From Acinetobacter sp. A2 (GTDB lineage Bacteria > Pseudomonadota > Gammaproteobacteria > Pseudomonadales > Moraxellaceae), in the NCBI RefSeq assembly GCF_012371325.1, contig NZ_JAAZQX010000005.1:1-64000 (forward strand): a stretch of DNA of 64,000 nucleotides. Reading direction: 5' to 3'. The notes under the pieces were generated by a model. It was not told the DNA's origin. It made no database searches and saw nothing but the letters and a program-made list of their open reading frames with translations. The translations under genes and the position numbers were made by a program. Shown in pieces: positions 36,945 through 46,678 of the stretch (its first letter is position 1; every line of letters begins with the position of its first letter).

Positions 36945-37328
36945 TCACACCGCATAGTCCATCAAGATATCTAAAGGCACATAAGACAATACTGATTGAT
37001 GACAGGCTTGAATTTTAATTGGTGGCGCTTGACCTGCTTGATAAGCTTCTACCCAACGGGTGACACAAATGCACCAGAAATCACCTGGTTGTAAGCCGTT
37101 AAAACCAACTTCAGGTACTGGCGTGATTAAATCATTGCCAATTTTTTGCGAGAAATTTAAAAATTCCGAAGTCATTTGTGCACAAACGGTGTGCTGACCT
37201 AAATCGGTTGGGGCGGTATGGCAAAAACCGTTACGGAAATACCCGGTAATAGGGTCAAAACAACAACTGGCGAGAGGTTCGCCCAAAACGTTTAAACGAT
37301 TGATATTCGGATCAGGATGGATAGACAT
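36945..37328 (-). CDS. DUF2237 family protein
   Basis: A 127-residue cysteine-containing cytoplasmic protein. It has the DUF2237 hallmarks NVLGEPLASCCFDPITGYFRNG, CAQMTSEFLNFS, and GDFWCICVTRWVEA. Function is not established for the family; a metal-binding or structural role is often guessed. It is upstream of the Maf gene with a gap of seven bases and divergent from pgk. Confidence 0.88.
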   Translation of the reverse strand: MSIHPDPNINRLNVLGEPLASCCFDPITGYFRNGFCHTAPTDLGQHTVCAQMTSEFLNFSQKIGNDLITPVPEVGFNGLQPGDFWCICVTRWVEAYQAGQAPPIKIQACHQSVLSYVPLDILMDYAV

Positions 37329-37467
37329 AAGTGCGAGAAAGATGGTGGCTTTTCTCTATCATAATCAAAACTTTTGCTTTAAACAGCAATTCTACAAAAG
37401 TTGCTAACCTTTTTCTGCATAATCATTTAAAATCGTGGCGTTTTGATATCAATAAAGTGAGCTATAC

Positions 37468-38655
37468 ATGAACTTTCAGCGTATGACTGACCTCGATTTA
37501 GCAGGTAAGCGTGTCCTTATTCGTGAAGATTTAAACGTCCCTGTTAAAAATGGTGTGATCACCAGCGATGCACGTTTACGTGCGGCATTGCCAACGATTC
37601 AAGCTGCTGTTGCCAAAGGTGCGGCAGTGATGGTGTATTCTCACTTAGGTCGTCCCGTTGAAGGTGAGCCAAAAGCTGAACAATCTTTAGCGCCTGTGGC
37701 TGCGTATTTAACCCAAGCTTTGGGTCAAGATGTCCAACTCATCATTGACTATTTAGAGGGTGTGGAAGTTGCACCGGGTCAAGTGGTTTTATTAGAAAAC
37801 TGCCGTTTTAACCACGGTGAAAAGAAAAACAACCCTGAGCTTGCAGCAAAATATGCAGCATTGTGTGACGTATTTGTGATGGATGCTTTTGGTACGGCAC
37901 ACCGTGCAGAAGCATCAACCGAAGGCGTAGCACGTTTAGCACCAGTTGCAGCAGCAGGCCCATTGCTTGCCGCTGAATTGGATGCACTAGGTCGTGCTTT
38001 AAAAACACCTGAAAAACCAATGGTGGCAATTGTTGCAGGTTCTAAAGTATCGACTAAGTTAGATGTATTGACATCATTGTCTGATATTTGTGATCAACTT
38101 ATTGTAGGTGGCGGTATTGCCAATACCTTCTTAGCTGCAGCAGGCTATAACGTGGGCAAATCATTATGCGAAAATGATTTGATTGACACTGCAAAAGCAA
38201 TTGCTGCAAAAGTTTCAGTACCATTACCAACCGATGTTGTGGTTGCTGATGCGTCTGAAATCAACTTTGAAGATTTCTTAGGCTCATTGGCTCAAGCGAA
38301 AGCCACTGTAAAAAAAGTTGAAGATGTTGCTGACAACGACATGATTTTGGATGTTGGTCCTGAAACAGCGAAAGCATTTGCAGAAATTTTAAAAACTTCA
38401 AAAACAATTCTTTGGAATGGTCCAGTGGGCGTATTTGAAGTAGATCAATTTGGTGAAGGAACCAAAGCACTTTCATTGGCAATTGCTGAATCTGCAGGTT
38501 TCTCGATTGCAGGTGGTGGTGACACGCTCGCTGCGATTGACAAGTACGAAGTTGCAGACAAAATTGGTTATATCTCTACAGGTGGTGGTGCTTTCCTTGA
38601 ATTTGTAGAAGGTAAAACCTTACCTGCAGTTGCGGTTTTATTAGAACGTGCTTAA
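37468..38655 (+). CDS. pgk: Phosphoglycerate kinase
   Basis: A glycolytic and gluconeogenic enzyme transferring phosphate between 1,3-bisphosphoglycerate and ADP. Residues 10-20 form the [12 protein letters not shown] block, then SHLGRPVEG and [12 protein letters not shown] for the substrate side; [15 protein letters not shown] and the nucleotide-binding [10 protein letters not shown] follow. The 395-residue length is normal. It lies next to a lipoprotein gene and fba, forming a glycolysis cluster, though terminators lie between the genes. Confidence 0.97.
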   Translation: MNFQRMTDLDLAGKRVLIREDLNVPVKNGVITSDARLRAALPTIQAAVAKGAAVMVYSHLGRPVEGEPKAEQSLAPVAAYLTQALGQDVQLIIDYLEGVEVAPGQVVLLENCRFNHGEKKNNPELAAKYAALCDVFVMDAFGTAHRAEASTEGVARLAPVAAAGPLLAAELDALGRALKTPEKPMVAIVAGSKVSTKLDVLTSLSDICDQLIVGGGIANTFLAAAGYNVGKSLCENDLIDTAKAIAAKVSVPLPTDVVVADASEINFEDFLGSLAQAKATVKKVEDVADNDMILDVGPETAKAFAEILKTSKTILWNGPVGVFEVDQFGEGTKALSLAIAESAGFSIAGGGDTLAAIDKYEVADKIGYISTGGGAFLEFVEGKTLPAVAVLLERA

Positions 38656-38681
38656 TTGTTGATTATTCAACAAAACTGCAC

Positions 38682-38711
38682 AAAAGGTTGACTTCGGTCA
38701 ACCTTTTTATT
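38682..38711 (+). terminator. Terminator of pgk
   Basis: AAAAGGTTGAC-TTCG-GTCAACCTTTTT, a stable stem with a UUCG tetraloop and T-run. Confidence 0.9.
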
Positions 38712-38794
38712 GTGGGTCATAGCACAGTCATAAAAATGTCATAAATATGCAATAAAATTAGTCTTAATGAATGACCTAACTGTAGGAAATGATG

Positions 38795-39067
38795 ATGATT
38801 CAAAAACTAACACTTGCTGCTTTAATCGCTGCATCTTTAGCCTTGACTGCTTGTGCAAAAAAAGAAAGTGCACCTGCGACTGAAACTGATGCATCTTCTG
38901 CAGTTGTAGATAACGCACAAGTAACCCCAGAACAACAAGCAGCAATTGATGCGATTGACCAACCTGTTATGGATGAAGGCAACACTGATATTCCTGAAGA
39001 CGTTGCAAATGCACCTGCTGATGCTGCGACTGCAGACACAGAAGTTGCTGCTTCTGAAGCGCAATAA
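38795..39067 (+). CDS. Small Ala/Glu-rich lipoprotein
   Basis: A 90-residue lipoprotein with a signal and lipobox LTAC, followed by KKESAPA and a disordered acidic tail rich in Ala, Asp and Glu. It has no domain I recognise. AGGA stands seven bases before the third of three consecutive ATGs, which I take as the start. The protein resembles in design the one at 58230-58643 (TAC-x-KKE, acidic tail). Function is unknown; such small tail proteins often sit in the outer membrane. It has its own terminator. Confidence 0.82.
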   Translation: MIQKLTLAALIAASLALTACAKKESAPATETDASSAVVDNAQVTPEQQAAIDAIDQPVMDEGNTDIPEDVANAPADAATADTEVAASEAQ

Positions 39068-39101
39068 GTGCTGAAAAATAAAGAATTGTTGTAATTTGTT
39101 T

Positions 39102-39132
39102 AAAAGTCCCTGCTATGCAGGGATTTTTTTTT
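39102..39132 (+). terminator. Terminator of the lipoprotein gene
   Basis: GTCCCTGC-TAT-GCAGGGA followed by nine T's. Confidence 0.9.
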
Positions 39133-39204
39133 GAAAAAGATGATTTGTTGCTGAATTGAAACAAATCACAGGGTAGAATAACCAGCATTATTTGGGAGGA
39201 TATT

Positions 39205-40242
39205 ATGGCTCTTATTTCATTGCGCCAGCTCTTGGATCATGCCGGCGAACATGCATACGGCGTTCCAGCGTTTAACGTCAACAACTTAGAACAAATGCGC
39301 GCAATTATGTTAGCCGCAGATGCAACAAACTCACCTGTCATTGTTCAAGCTTCTGCAGGTGCGCGTAAATATGCAGGTGCACCTTTCTTGCGTCACCTGA
39401 TTTTGGCTGCAATTGAAGAATGGCCACATATTCCAGTGGTTATGCACCAAGACCATGGTACTAGCCCTGACGTATGTCAACGTTCAATTCAACTTGGTTT
39501 TTCATCAGTCATGATGGACGGTTCGCTTGGTGAAGATGGTAAAACACCAACATCGTACGAATATAACGTAGAAGTGACTCGTCGTACGGTTCAAATGGCG
39601 CATGCATGTGGTGTGTCAGTTGAAGGTGAAATTGGTTGCTTGGGCAGCCTAGAAACAGGTATGGCAGGTGAAGAAGATGGTGTGGGTGCAGAAGGTGTAC
39701 TTGACCATTCTCAATTGTTAACCTCTGTTGAAGAAGCACGTAGCTTTGTGGCAGATACCAATGTAGATGCTTTAGCAATTGCAGTGGGTACTTCGCATGG
39801 TGCATACAAGTTTACTCGTCCACCTACAGGCGATATTCTTGCAATTGACCGCATCAAAGAAATTCATGCAGCATTGCCAAATACACACCTTGTTATGCAC
39901 GGTTCTAGCTCTGTGCCACAAGAGTGGTTGGCTGTAATTAACCAGTATGGCGGCGACATCAAAGAAACTTATGGTGTACCTGTTGAGCAATTGGTTGAAG
40001 CCATCAAACATGGTGTGCGTAAAATCAACATCGACACAGATTTGCGTTTAGCGTCTACAGGTGCAATGCGCCGTATGATGGCAGAACAGCCAAACGAATT
40101 TGACCCACGTAAATTCTTTGCCAAAACTGTAGATGCAATGAAACAAATTTGTATCGACCGTTATGAAGCATTTGGTACTGCAGGCAATGCAGATAAAATT
40201 CGCCCAATTTCTTTAGAGAAAATGGTTGAACGCTACAAATAA
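39205..40242 (+). CDS. fba: Fructose-bisphosphate aldolase, class II
   Basis: A zinc aldolase of glycolysis and gluconeogenesis, joining or splitting dihydroxyacetone phosphate and glyceraldehyde 3-phosphate. It has [14 protein letters not shown] and the zinc-binding region [22 protein letters not shown] and [10 protein letters not shown] follow, with further metal and phosphate ligands in [11 protein letters not shown] and KINIDTD. The 345-residue size fits the class IIB-like enzymes of Acinetobacter and Pseudomonas. GGGAGG lies upstream of the ATG. A terminator follows. Confidence 0.95.
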   Translation: MALISLRQLLDHAGEHAYGVPAFNVNNLEQMRAIMLAADATNSPVIVQASAGARKYAGAPFLRHLILAAIEEWPHIPVVMHQDHGTSPDVCQRSIQLGFSSVMMDGSLGEDGKTPTSYEYNVEVTRRTVQMAHACGVSVEGEIGCLGSLETGMAGEEDGVGAEGVLDHSQLLTSVEEARSFVADTNVDALAIAVGTSHGAYKFTRPPTGDILAIDRIKEIHAALPNTHLVMHGSSSVPQEWLAVINQYGGDIKETYGVPVEQLVEAIKHGVRKINIDTDLRLASTGAMRRMMAEQPNEFDPRKFFAKTVDAMKQICIDRYEAFGTAGNADKIRPISLEKMVERYK

Positions 40243-40265
40243 TGCTTAATTTTCATTAAGAATAT

Positions 40266-40296
40266 AAAAGCCCACAACAATTGTGGGCTTTTTACT
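40266..40296 (+). terminator. Terminator of fba
   Basis: AAAAGCCCACAA-CAA-TTGTGGGCTTTTT, perfect stem and T-run. Confidence 0.9.
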
Positions 40297-40359
40297 GATG
40301 CAATAGCAAACTGAATAAAGAACAAAAACAATGATTGAAAACCAATGTTCGAGCGTGTC

Positions 40360-41220
40360 ATGGAACTGATTATTGCCGCTGCTTTTTGTAGTGTACTGGT
40401 GTCTATTTTACTGAAAGTTTGCAAAACACAGGGCTTTAGACCCATGCAAATGATTACTTGGAATTATGTCAGTGCCAGTATTTTGTGTTTCTATTGGTTT
40501 AAACCCAATTTAGTTCATATTTCAATACAGCAAACACCATGGCTGCTCATTCTTAGTTTAGGTGTGCTACTGCCTAGCGTGTTTTTAGCCCTAGCCAAGT
40601 CTTTAGACAATGCTGGAATTTTAAAAACAGAAATTGCACAGCGTTTGTCTGTGGTGCTGTCTTTGGCTGCGGCATATTTTGTTTTTCAGGAAAAATTTAC
40701 TCAATTAAAACTTGCTGGCATAGTATTAGGCATTGTTGCCGTCTTATGTATTTTATATTCACATCGTGCTGCAGGGCAGTCCTCTAAAGCATTACAGGGT
40801 ATTTTATACTTGGCTTGTGTCTGGGCAGGCTATGCTTTAATAGATGTGTTGCTTAAATACACCACAGGCTTGGGGCTTCAGTTTGCAGTAACCCTGAATC
40901 TGATGTTTATCTGCGCATTTGTTTTATCTGTTGGTTATATTTTGCTGCACGAGAAAACTATTGGCAATGTGCGTAATATCAGTGCAGGTCTAATTTTAGG
41001 TGCACTGAATTTTGCCAATATCGCTTTGTATGTCAAAGCCCACATGCTGCTCAAAGACAGTCCTGCACTTGTCTTTGCCAGCATGAATATTTTAGTCGTG
41101 GTATTTGGAGTCATCAGTGGTTTGTTGTTCTTCAAAGAAAAACTAAAAACATCGACCACACTCGGGTTAATTTTTGCCGTGCTTAGTGTACTTTGCCTCG
41201 CTTATGCCATGACGGTTTAA
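40360..41220 (+). CDS. DMT/EamA-family transporter
   Basis: A 286-residue inner-membrane protein with about ten helices in two five-helix repeats, the EamA (drug/metabolite transporter) plan. Conserved text includes TEIAQRLSVVLSLAAAYFVF in the first repeat and FASMNILVVVFGVISGLLFF in the second. The substrate is unknown; relatives export metabolites or drugs. The start is taken as ATG at 40360 after GAG; an ATG five codons upstream is possible. Its 3' end overlaps a small gene on the other strand by 38 bases. Confidence 0.85.
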   Translation: MELIIAAAFCSVLVSILLKVCKTQGFRPMQMITWNYVSASILCFYWFKPNLVHISIQQTPWLLILSLGVLLPSVFLALAKSLDNAGILKTEIAQRLSVVLSLAAAYFVFQEKFTQLKLAGIVLGIVAVLCILYSHRAAGQSSKALQGILYLACVWAGYALIDVLLKYTTGLGLQFAVTLNLMFICAFVLSVGYILLHEKTIGNVRNISAGLILGALNFANIALYVKAHMLLKDSPALVFASMNILVVVFGVISGLLFFKEKLKTSTTLGLIFAVLSVLCLAYAMTV

Positions 41221-41407
41221 AATAACTGAATATAAAACTGAAAGGGTGTCGCACTAAATCTGCAGTTTCTGCAAGACCGTGCAACATTGTCGTTTTATGG
41301 CAAATTGGGCAGCATACAGTTTGATGATTGGCTATCGCTTGATGTAAATACAGTTTTTTGCAGCGTTTACATTCCAGTTTTAGTGGCATTGCAGGTAAAT
41401 TAAGCAT
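41183..41407 (-). CDS. Small zinc-ribbon protein
   Basis: A 74-residue protein with one likely zinc site, CKRCKKLY and CCPICHK about 16 residues apart, followed by HGLAETADLVRHPF. It is probably cytoplasmic and could bind nucleic acid, but no function is known. AGGTG precedes the ATG-ATG pair. The 3' end runs 38 bases into the transporter gene, in antisense, which is compact but plausible. Confidence 0.65.
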   Translation of the reverse strand: MLNLPAMPLKLECKRCKKLYLHQAIANHQTVCCPICHKTTMLHGLAETADLVRHPFSFIFSYFKPSWHKRGKVH

Positions 41408-41524
41408 CATACACCTCGTTTTTATTTTGATAGAGATTGAGCACTTACTGTCTATATAGATATTGCAAAATTCAGACCAAAAAATAGGGACAAATTTTGT
41501 CCCTAGCGTTATCGCATTTTTATT

Positions 41525-42178
41525 TTACAGTTGCGTGAAAATCTCTGTTTTATCTAGGCGTGATTTAGGTAGCTTGGCATTAAAATCTTGTTCACTACGA
41601 TAGCCCAAGCATAGTAAAACTGAAGGAATCAGTCCTTGTTCAGCCAGTTGCAGTTCTTGCGTTAAAATTGCTTCATCAAAACCACCAATTGGTGTGGCAT
41701 CAATACCTTCAACGCCTGCAGCCAAAAGCATTTGCCCAAGTGCAATAAACGTTTGGTTTTCAGCCCAACGCTGAATATCACCTTTTTCATTGCGGTAGTA
41801 ATCGACATAACCTGTGCGGCTGTCTTTTTGACCTTGCTTGGCTGTTTCATCTTTAAAACGTCCACTAGCAGCATCCTGATTCAATAAATTTTCAAGATGC
41901 AGGTCGCTAATGTCGGCTTTAGTACAAAACAAAATGGTGTGGGATGAATCCAGTACTTTTGGTGCGTTATAGGCATATTTACCGACTAAGGCTTTGGCAA
42001 TGCGTTGTTTGGCATCGGTATGCTCTGCAATAAAAAAATGCCATGGCTGAATGTTAATTGAAGATGGTGCTAAACGCAGAATTTCTAATAAACGCTCAAA
42101 TTGTGCTGCAGGAATGCTGCGACTCGCATCATACGCTTTGGTTGTGTAGCGAGTTTGAGCAATATTTAATAAATCCAT
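41525..42178 (-). CDS. nfsB: Oxygen-insensitive NAD(P)H nitroreductase (NfsB type)
   Basis: A 217-residue FMN enzyme, dimeric in the family, reducing nitro compounds and quinones or dihydropteridine. N-terminal RYTTKAYDASRSIP and LRLAPSSINIQPWHFF are the flavin-binding features. GIDATPIGGFDEAI and KLPKSRLDKTEIF near the end match NfsB. Its normal cell role is uncertain; it also activates nitrofuran prodrugs in other bacteria. It is transcribed alone, divergent from hpaI. Confidence 0.9.
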   Translation of the reverse strand: MDLLNIAQTRYTTKAYDASRSIPAAQFERLLEILRLAPSSINIQPWHFFIAEHTDAKQRIAKALVGKYAYNAPKVLDSSHTILFCTKADISDLHLENLLNQDAASGRFKDETAKQGQKDSRTGYVDYYRNEKGDIQRWAENQTFIALGQMLLAAGVEGIDATPIGGFDEAILTQELQLAEQGLIPSVLLCLGYRSEQDFNAKLPKSRLDKTEIFTQL

Positions 42179-42420
42179 GAATCATCTCCATTCAAAGGTA
42201 ATTTGTTCTGGCAGGTTTAGTTAAAAATCTTAACATGCCAGAGCAGGTGAGCGGAACGAACCCATGCCGTATTTATGTGCTATAAAGCGGAGAGGTGTGC
42301 AATCAAGCGATTTAAACTTAGTGTTAAATTTAATCATGCTAGACGTTTTTGCTATTGGTTGTTTATTGCAAATAGGCGTTAAATATAAAGTTGCAAATGG
42401 TGCATCCCGAAGGTGTATGG

Positions 42421-43215
42421 ATGGAATATATCAATTATTTTAAGCGTAAACTGAAAACCCAGCAGCAAATTGGTTTATGGGTGGGGTTGGCAGATGCTTA
42501 CGGCACTGAAATTGCCGCCAATGCAGGCTATGACTGGCTATTAATTGATGGTGAACATGCACCAAGTGATTTAAGAACCACCTTGTCACAATTGCAAAGT
42601 ATCGCTGCTTATCCATCACAAGCGGTGGTACGCCCGCCTATAGGCAGTGTGCAACTGATTAAACAATTGTTAGATATTGGCGCACAAACTTTATTAATTC
42701 CAATGGTCGAAACCGTTGAACAAGCCGAATTGATGGTAAAAGCAGTACGCTATCCACCAGAAGGAGTACGAGGCGTAGGTGCAGCTTTAGCACGCGCAAC
42801 GCGCTGGAACAGTATTCCAAATTATTATGCAACAGCACATGAAAATATTTGTTTATTGATTCAGATTGAATCAGTGACTGGTTTAGAAAATCTGGATGAT
42901 ATTTTAAACATAGAGGGCATCGACGGTGTATTTATTGGTGCGGTCGATTTATCAGCCACTATGGGCTATGAAGGTAATCCGAACCACCCAGAAGTACAAG
43001 CTGCTGTGGTAGATGCAATTCAGCGGATTCGCGCAGCAGGTAAAGCGGCAGGTATTTTATCGACCCAGCATGAAGTGACTCAAAAATATTTGGATTTAGG
43101 CACAGAATTCGTGGCAGTTGGGGTAGATACCAGCGTATTGATGAATTCATTGCGTGAATTACTGGCTAAATATAAAGCGGATGCGGAAGTCATTCAGTCT
43201 GAAGGCGGCTATTAA
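42421..43215 (+). CDS. hpaI: 4-hydroxy-2-oxo-acid aldolase (HpcH/HpaI family)
   Basis: A class II pyruvate aldolase of 264 residues. It matches E. coli HpaI closely through IGLWVGLADAYGTEIAANAG, LLIDGEHAPSDLRT, GVRGVGAALARATRWN and DGVFIGAVDLSATMGY, covering the metal site and pyruvate-binding Arg. In homoprotocatechuate breakdown it splits 4-hydroxy-2-oxoheptanedioate. No other hpa genes adjoin it, so here it may serve another 2-oxo acid. AAGGTG lies five bases before the ATG. Confidence 0.88.
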   Translation: MEYINYFKRKLKTQQQIGLWVGLADAYGTEIAANAGYDWLLIDGEHAPSDLRTTLSQLQSIAAYPSQAVVRPPIGSVQLIKQLLDIGAQTLLIPMVETVEQAELMVKAVRYPPEGVRGVGAALARATRWNSIPNYYATAHENICLLIQIESVTGLENLDDILNIEGIDGVFIGAVDLSATMGYEGNPNHPEVQAAVVDAIQRIRAAGKAAGILSTQHEVTQKYLDLGTEFVAVGVDTSVLMNSLRELLAKYKADAEVIQSEGGY

Positions 43216-43270
43216 TTCGAAGCAAATTTCCCTTTGTATAAATGACTTGTATGTAATGGGGATATTGAAA

Positions 43271-43990
43271 TTAATATTTCCACGTGCTGAGTTGCCAATC
43301 TTGTAATTCTTGAGAGGGTTCAATTTCTAAAATCTGTGCCGCATCTTTGCGCCAGTCACCCAACACAATTCTGGGTTTACCATGTTCGTTATGAATGTTT
43401 GGGCGATGTGTATGCCCATGAATTAACACATCGGCATCTTGTAAGGCTTGTGCAACGGCATCAGCATTTACATCCATAACGTCATAACTTTTGACTTGAT
43501 TGGCCTGTTGGCTTTTTTTACGGAAACCTTGTGCAAGCTTTTGCCGAAAAGCGAGCGGAGTTTTCTTTAAGATGCCTAAAATGATGGGATTACGAATAAT
43601 TTTACGGAATTTTTGATAGGACACATCATCGGTACACAGTGCATCGCCATGTTCTATACGTATATAGTGTGAGCCAATTTGAAGGGTGTGTACATCGGGC
43701 AGGAGTTGCCCAGAAAACTGATCTAGGAATTTTTGTCCTAAGGCAAAATCACGATTGCCCACAATAAAATAAATTTGATTACCTGCATGGGTGAATTGTT
43801 TTAACTGCACAATGATTTCATCTAACCATGTCGCGGTGTAATCATCGCCAATCCATGCATTAAACCAGTCACCCAATATGTAAAGCTGGGTGTTTTTATG
43901 CTCATAAGCATGCAGCAAATCTAAAAACCCCCGAACTAGTCGAGGGTGATCAGGTGACAAGTGTAAATCTGCGATAAACAAATAAGTCAC
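43271..43990 (-). CDS. lpxH: UDP-2,3-diacylglucosamine diphosphatase
   Basis: A metallophosphoesterase of lipid A synthesis, hydrolysing UDP-2,3-diacylglucosamine to lipid X at the inner face of the inner membrane. It has FIADLHLSPDHP, GDWFNAWIGDD, GNRDFALG and GHTHRPNIH, the usual metal-binding sequence of LpxH, in 239 residues. It lies 110 bp downstream of ppiB on the same strand, an arrangement known in gammaproteobacteria, so they probably share a transcript. A hairpin lies in the gap. Confidence 0.94.
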   Translation of the reverse strand: MTYLFIADLHLSPDHPRLVRGFLDLLHAYEHKNTQLYILGDWFNAWIGDDYTATWLDEIIVQLKQFTHAGNQIYFIVGNRDFALGQKFLDQFSGQLLPDVHTLQIGSHYIRIEHGDALCTDDVSYQKFRKIIRNPIILGILKKTPLAFRQKLAQGFRKKSQQANQVKSYDVMDVNADAVAQALQDADVLIHGHTHRPNIHNEHGKPRIVLGDWRKDAAQILEIEPSQELQDWQLSTWKY

Positions 43991-44015
43991 TATCTTTTCC
44001 TTTTCGTACTCTTAT

Positions 44016-44040
44016 CAGCCCCATCTAACAGGAGGGGCTG
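44016..44040 (-). other. Hairpin between ppiB and lpxH
   Basis: CAGCCCC and GGGGCTG form a seven-base GC-rich stem. On the minus strand no T-run follows, so this is not a classical terminator; it could slow the transcript or protect the mRNA between the two genes. Confidence 0.4.
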
Positions 44041-44100
44041 TGCCGATGCTGCTATTTTAAAGTGATGCTTTAAAACAGATGCACAAAGCAGAGAAGACGT

Positions 44101-44610
44101 TTATTCAGAAATGATTTTTGCAGATTCAATCACAACATTTTCTAGTGGAACATCTGCATGGTAGCCACGGTTACCTGTACGCACGCCTTTGATCGCATCT
44201 ACAACGTCCATGCCTTCAACCACTTTACCAAATACGGCATAGCCCCAACCTTGTGCAGTTTTGCCGGTGTGGTTTAAGAACGAGTTGTTTTTAACGTTAA
44301 TAAAGAATTGCGCAGAAGCAGAGTGAGGTGCTTGAGTACGCGCCATTGCAATTGTGCCAACATCGTTGCTTAAGCCGTTGTCTGCTTCGTTTTCAATTGC
44401 ATCACGTGTTGCTTTTTCTTTGAAGTTCTCATCCATGCCACCGCCTTGGATCATGAAACCATCAATAACACGGTGGAAAATTACGCCGTCATAAAAACCA
44501 TCACGAACGTATTCTAAGAAGTTAGCAACTGTAATTGGTGCTTTTTCAGCATTCAATTCTAAAACAATACGACCTTTATTGGTGTTTAATTCGACTTGAG
44601 GAAAACTCAT
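44101..44610 (-). CDS. ppiB: Peptidyl-prolyl cis-trans isomerase, cyclophilin type
   Basis: A cytoplasmic foldase of 169 residues that speeds proline isomerisation. It has the cyclophilin sequence [13 protein letters not shown] with active-site Arg and Phe, [18 protein letters not shown], and [14 protein letters not shown]. No signal peptide is present, as in PpiB. It precedes lpxH and is divergent from glnS. Confidence 0.95.
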   Translation of the reverse strand: MSFPQVELNTNKGRIVLELNAEKAPITVANFLEYVRDGFYDGVIFHRVIDGFMIQGGGMDENFKEKATRDAIENEADNGLSNDVGTIAMARTQAPHSASAQFFINVKNNSFLNHTGKTAQGWGYAVFGKVVEGMDVVDAIKGVRTGNRGYHADVPLENVVIESAKIISE

Positions 44611-44816
44611 TGTGTAATCTCCTAAACATGGACACGAATGCCATGGGTTTTTTGGTTGAGAGAAGCATAAGCAAACTGTAAACTACAAGGCAAGTAAAAA
44701 CGTTATTTTCTTTGTTAAAAACAAGGAAAAGCGTTCCAATGGGTGATGAATGCTTCACTGATGAAGTTTTTGCAACCCAGTTAATTCAATTTTATTTTAG
44801 AAGTGATTTTATTGCT

Positions 44817-46541
44817 ATGAAGCCAAATGATGTTGTTGCATCTCTGCCAAACACCCCGACACCAAGTTCAAATGCCTCTGTCGATGCTGTGCAGCAAGAA
44901 CAACAGCCGGGCTTGGACTTTATACGTCAAGTCATTACCGATGATATTGCGGCTGGTCGCACTCAACAGGTTGTGACACGTTTTCCGCCTGAGCCGAATG
45001 GTTATTTGCATATTGGTCACGTGAAAGCTATTTGCTTGAACTTTGGTATCGCACAAGAATATCAAGGGGTGTGTAACTTACGTTTTGACGACACCAACCC
45101 AGATGCAGAAGAACAAGAATATGTAGATGGTATTGCCAATGATGTGAAATGGCTTGGTTTTGAATGGAATGGCGAGCCACGCTACGCCTCAAGCTATTTT
45201 GATCAATTATATGCTTGGGCTGTTCAGTTGATTGAACAAGGCGATGCCTATGTCGATTTGCAAACTCCAGATGAAATTAAGCTAAACCGTGGTTCTTTTG
45301 TAGAGTCAGGCAAGAACTCGCCATACCGTGATACCTCTGTGGCAGAGAACTTGGCTTTATTTGAAAAAATGCGCAATGGCGAATTGGGTGAAGGTCAGGC
45401 AGTACTCCGTGCCAAAATTGATATGGCCTCTCCAAACGTACACATGCGTGACCCGATTTTGTATCGTGTTTTACATTCATCGCATCACCAAACGGGCGAT
45501 AAATGGAAAATGTACCCAATGTATGACTATGCGCATCCATTATCCGATGCTATTGAAGGCATTACCCATTCATTGTGTACTTTAGAGTTCCAAGACCATC
45601 GTCCATTCTATGATTGGGTGGTAGAAAAAGTGAAATCTGAGGCTGTACCGCATCAGTATGAATCTAGCCGTTTGAACATCGATTACACCATCACCTCAAA
45701 GCGTAAATTGCGTAAATTGGTTGAAGGTGGTTTTGTAAATGGTTGGGATGACCCACGTATGCCAACTGTGGTGGGTATGCGTCGTCGTGGTTTTACTCCA
45801 GAAGGTTTGCGTGATTTCTGTAAGCGTGTGGGTGTATCTAAGTCGGATGGTATTGTGGATGTAGCAATGCTTGAATACTGTATCCGTCAGTCTTTGGAAA
45901 ATACCGCAGCACGTGGCATGGTGGTGCTAAATCCGCTTAAAGTGACTTTGACCAACTTGCCTGAAGCACTCGATTTAGTCCATGCTCGTCATCCAAATGT
46001 AGATATGGGCGAGCGTACGATTCCTTTAACATCAGAAATTTACATTGATCGTAAAGACTTTGAAGAAGTGCCACCTAAAGGTTTTAAGCGTTTAGTGCCA
46101 GAAGGTGAAGTACGTTTACGTCACGCCTATGTGATTAAATGTGATGAAGTGATTAAAGATGCCAGCGGTGAAGTGATTGAACTGAAATGTTCAATTGACC
46201 CAGAAACTTTGGGTAAAAACCCAGAGGGGCGTAAAGTGAAAGGCGTGATTCACTGGGTATCTGCAACGAAAGGTGTAGCAGCAGAAGTCCGTTTATATGA
46301 TCGCTTATTTACCGAATCTGACCCAGAAGTGGGCGATGATTTCTTGGCGAATTTAAACCCTGAATCATTAACCGTGGTTCAAGCCATTGTTGAACCTGCT
46401 TTGGCAACAGTACAACCTGAAGATCGTTTCCAGTTTGAACGCGAAGGTTACTTCGTTGCAGATCAGTATGATCACAGTGCTGAAAAACCAGTGTTTAACC
46501 GTATTTTAGACTTAAAAGACAGCTTTAAACCTGGAAAATAA
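44817..46541 (+). CDS. glnS: Glutaminyl-tRNA synthetase
   Basis: A class I synthetase attaching glutamine to tRNA(Gln). Signature 1 is [15 protein letters not shown] and the KMSKS-like motif is [26 protein letters not shown] and the C-terminal anticodon-binding beta barrels follow in this 574-residue protein. The frame is open further upstream, but that stretch is unlike any GlnS. The ATG at 44817 gives the usual N-terminus of about 30 extra residues before FIRQVI. It ends at a terminator. Confidence 0.95.
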   Translation: MKPNDVVASLPNTPTPSSNASVDAVQQEQQPGLDFIRQVITDDIAAGRTQQVVTRFPPEPNGYLHIGHVKAICLNFGIAQEYQGVCNLRFDDTNPDAEEQEYVDGIANDVKWLGFEWNGEPRYASSYFDQLYAWAVQLIEQGDAYVDLQTPDEIKLNRGSFVESGKNSPYRDTSVAENLALFEKMRNGELGEGQAVLRAKIDMASPNVHMRDPILYRVLHSSHHQTGDKWKMYPMYDYAHPLSDAIEGITHSLCTLEFQDHRPFYDWVVEKVKSEAVPHQYESSRLNIDYTITSKRKLRKLVEGGFVNGWDDPRMPTVVGMRRRGFTPEGLRDFCKRVGVSKSDGIVDVAMLEYCIRQSLENTAARGMVVLNPLKVTLTNLPEALDLVHARHPNVDMGERTIPLTSEIYIDRKDFEEVPPKGFKRLVPEGEVRLRHAYVIKCDEVIKDASGEVIELKCSIDPETLGKNPEGRKVKGVIHWVSATKGVAAEVRLYDRLFTESDPEVGDDFLANLNPESLTVVQAIVEPALATVQPEDRFQFEREGYFVADQYDHSAEKPVFNRILDLKDSFKPGK

Positions 46542-46570
46542 GCTACATTTCTAATTTTAGTAAATGTTGT

Positions 46571-46609
46571 AAAAGCCCAACTTTGTTAATCCAAGTTGGG
46601 CTTTTTTAT
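46571..46609 (+). terminator. Terminator of glnS
   Basis: AAAAGCCCAACTT ... AAGTTGGGCTTTTTT, perfect stem with T-run. Confidence 0.9.
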
Positions 46610-46678
46610 AGCAGGAAATCGAATAGATTTGGGACTTGTGTTAAGCATCATAAAATAGCGATTTGGAAAGATAAGCAC

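Noticed and set aside
44712..44816. N-terminal extension of the glnS frame
   Set aside because: The frame is open, but the residues do not resemble GlnS. The internal ATG gives the normal length, so the extension is treated as untranslated.
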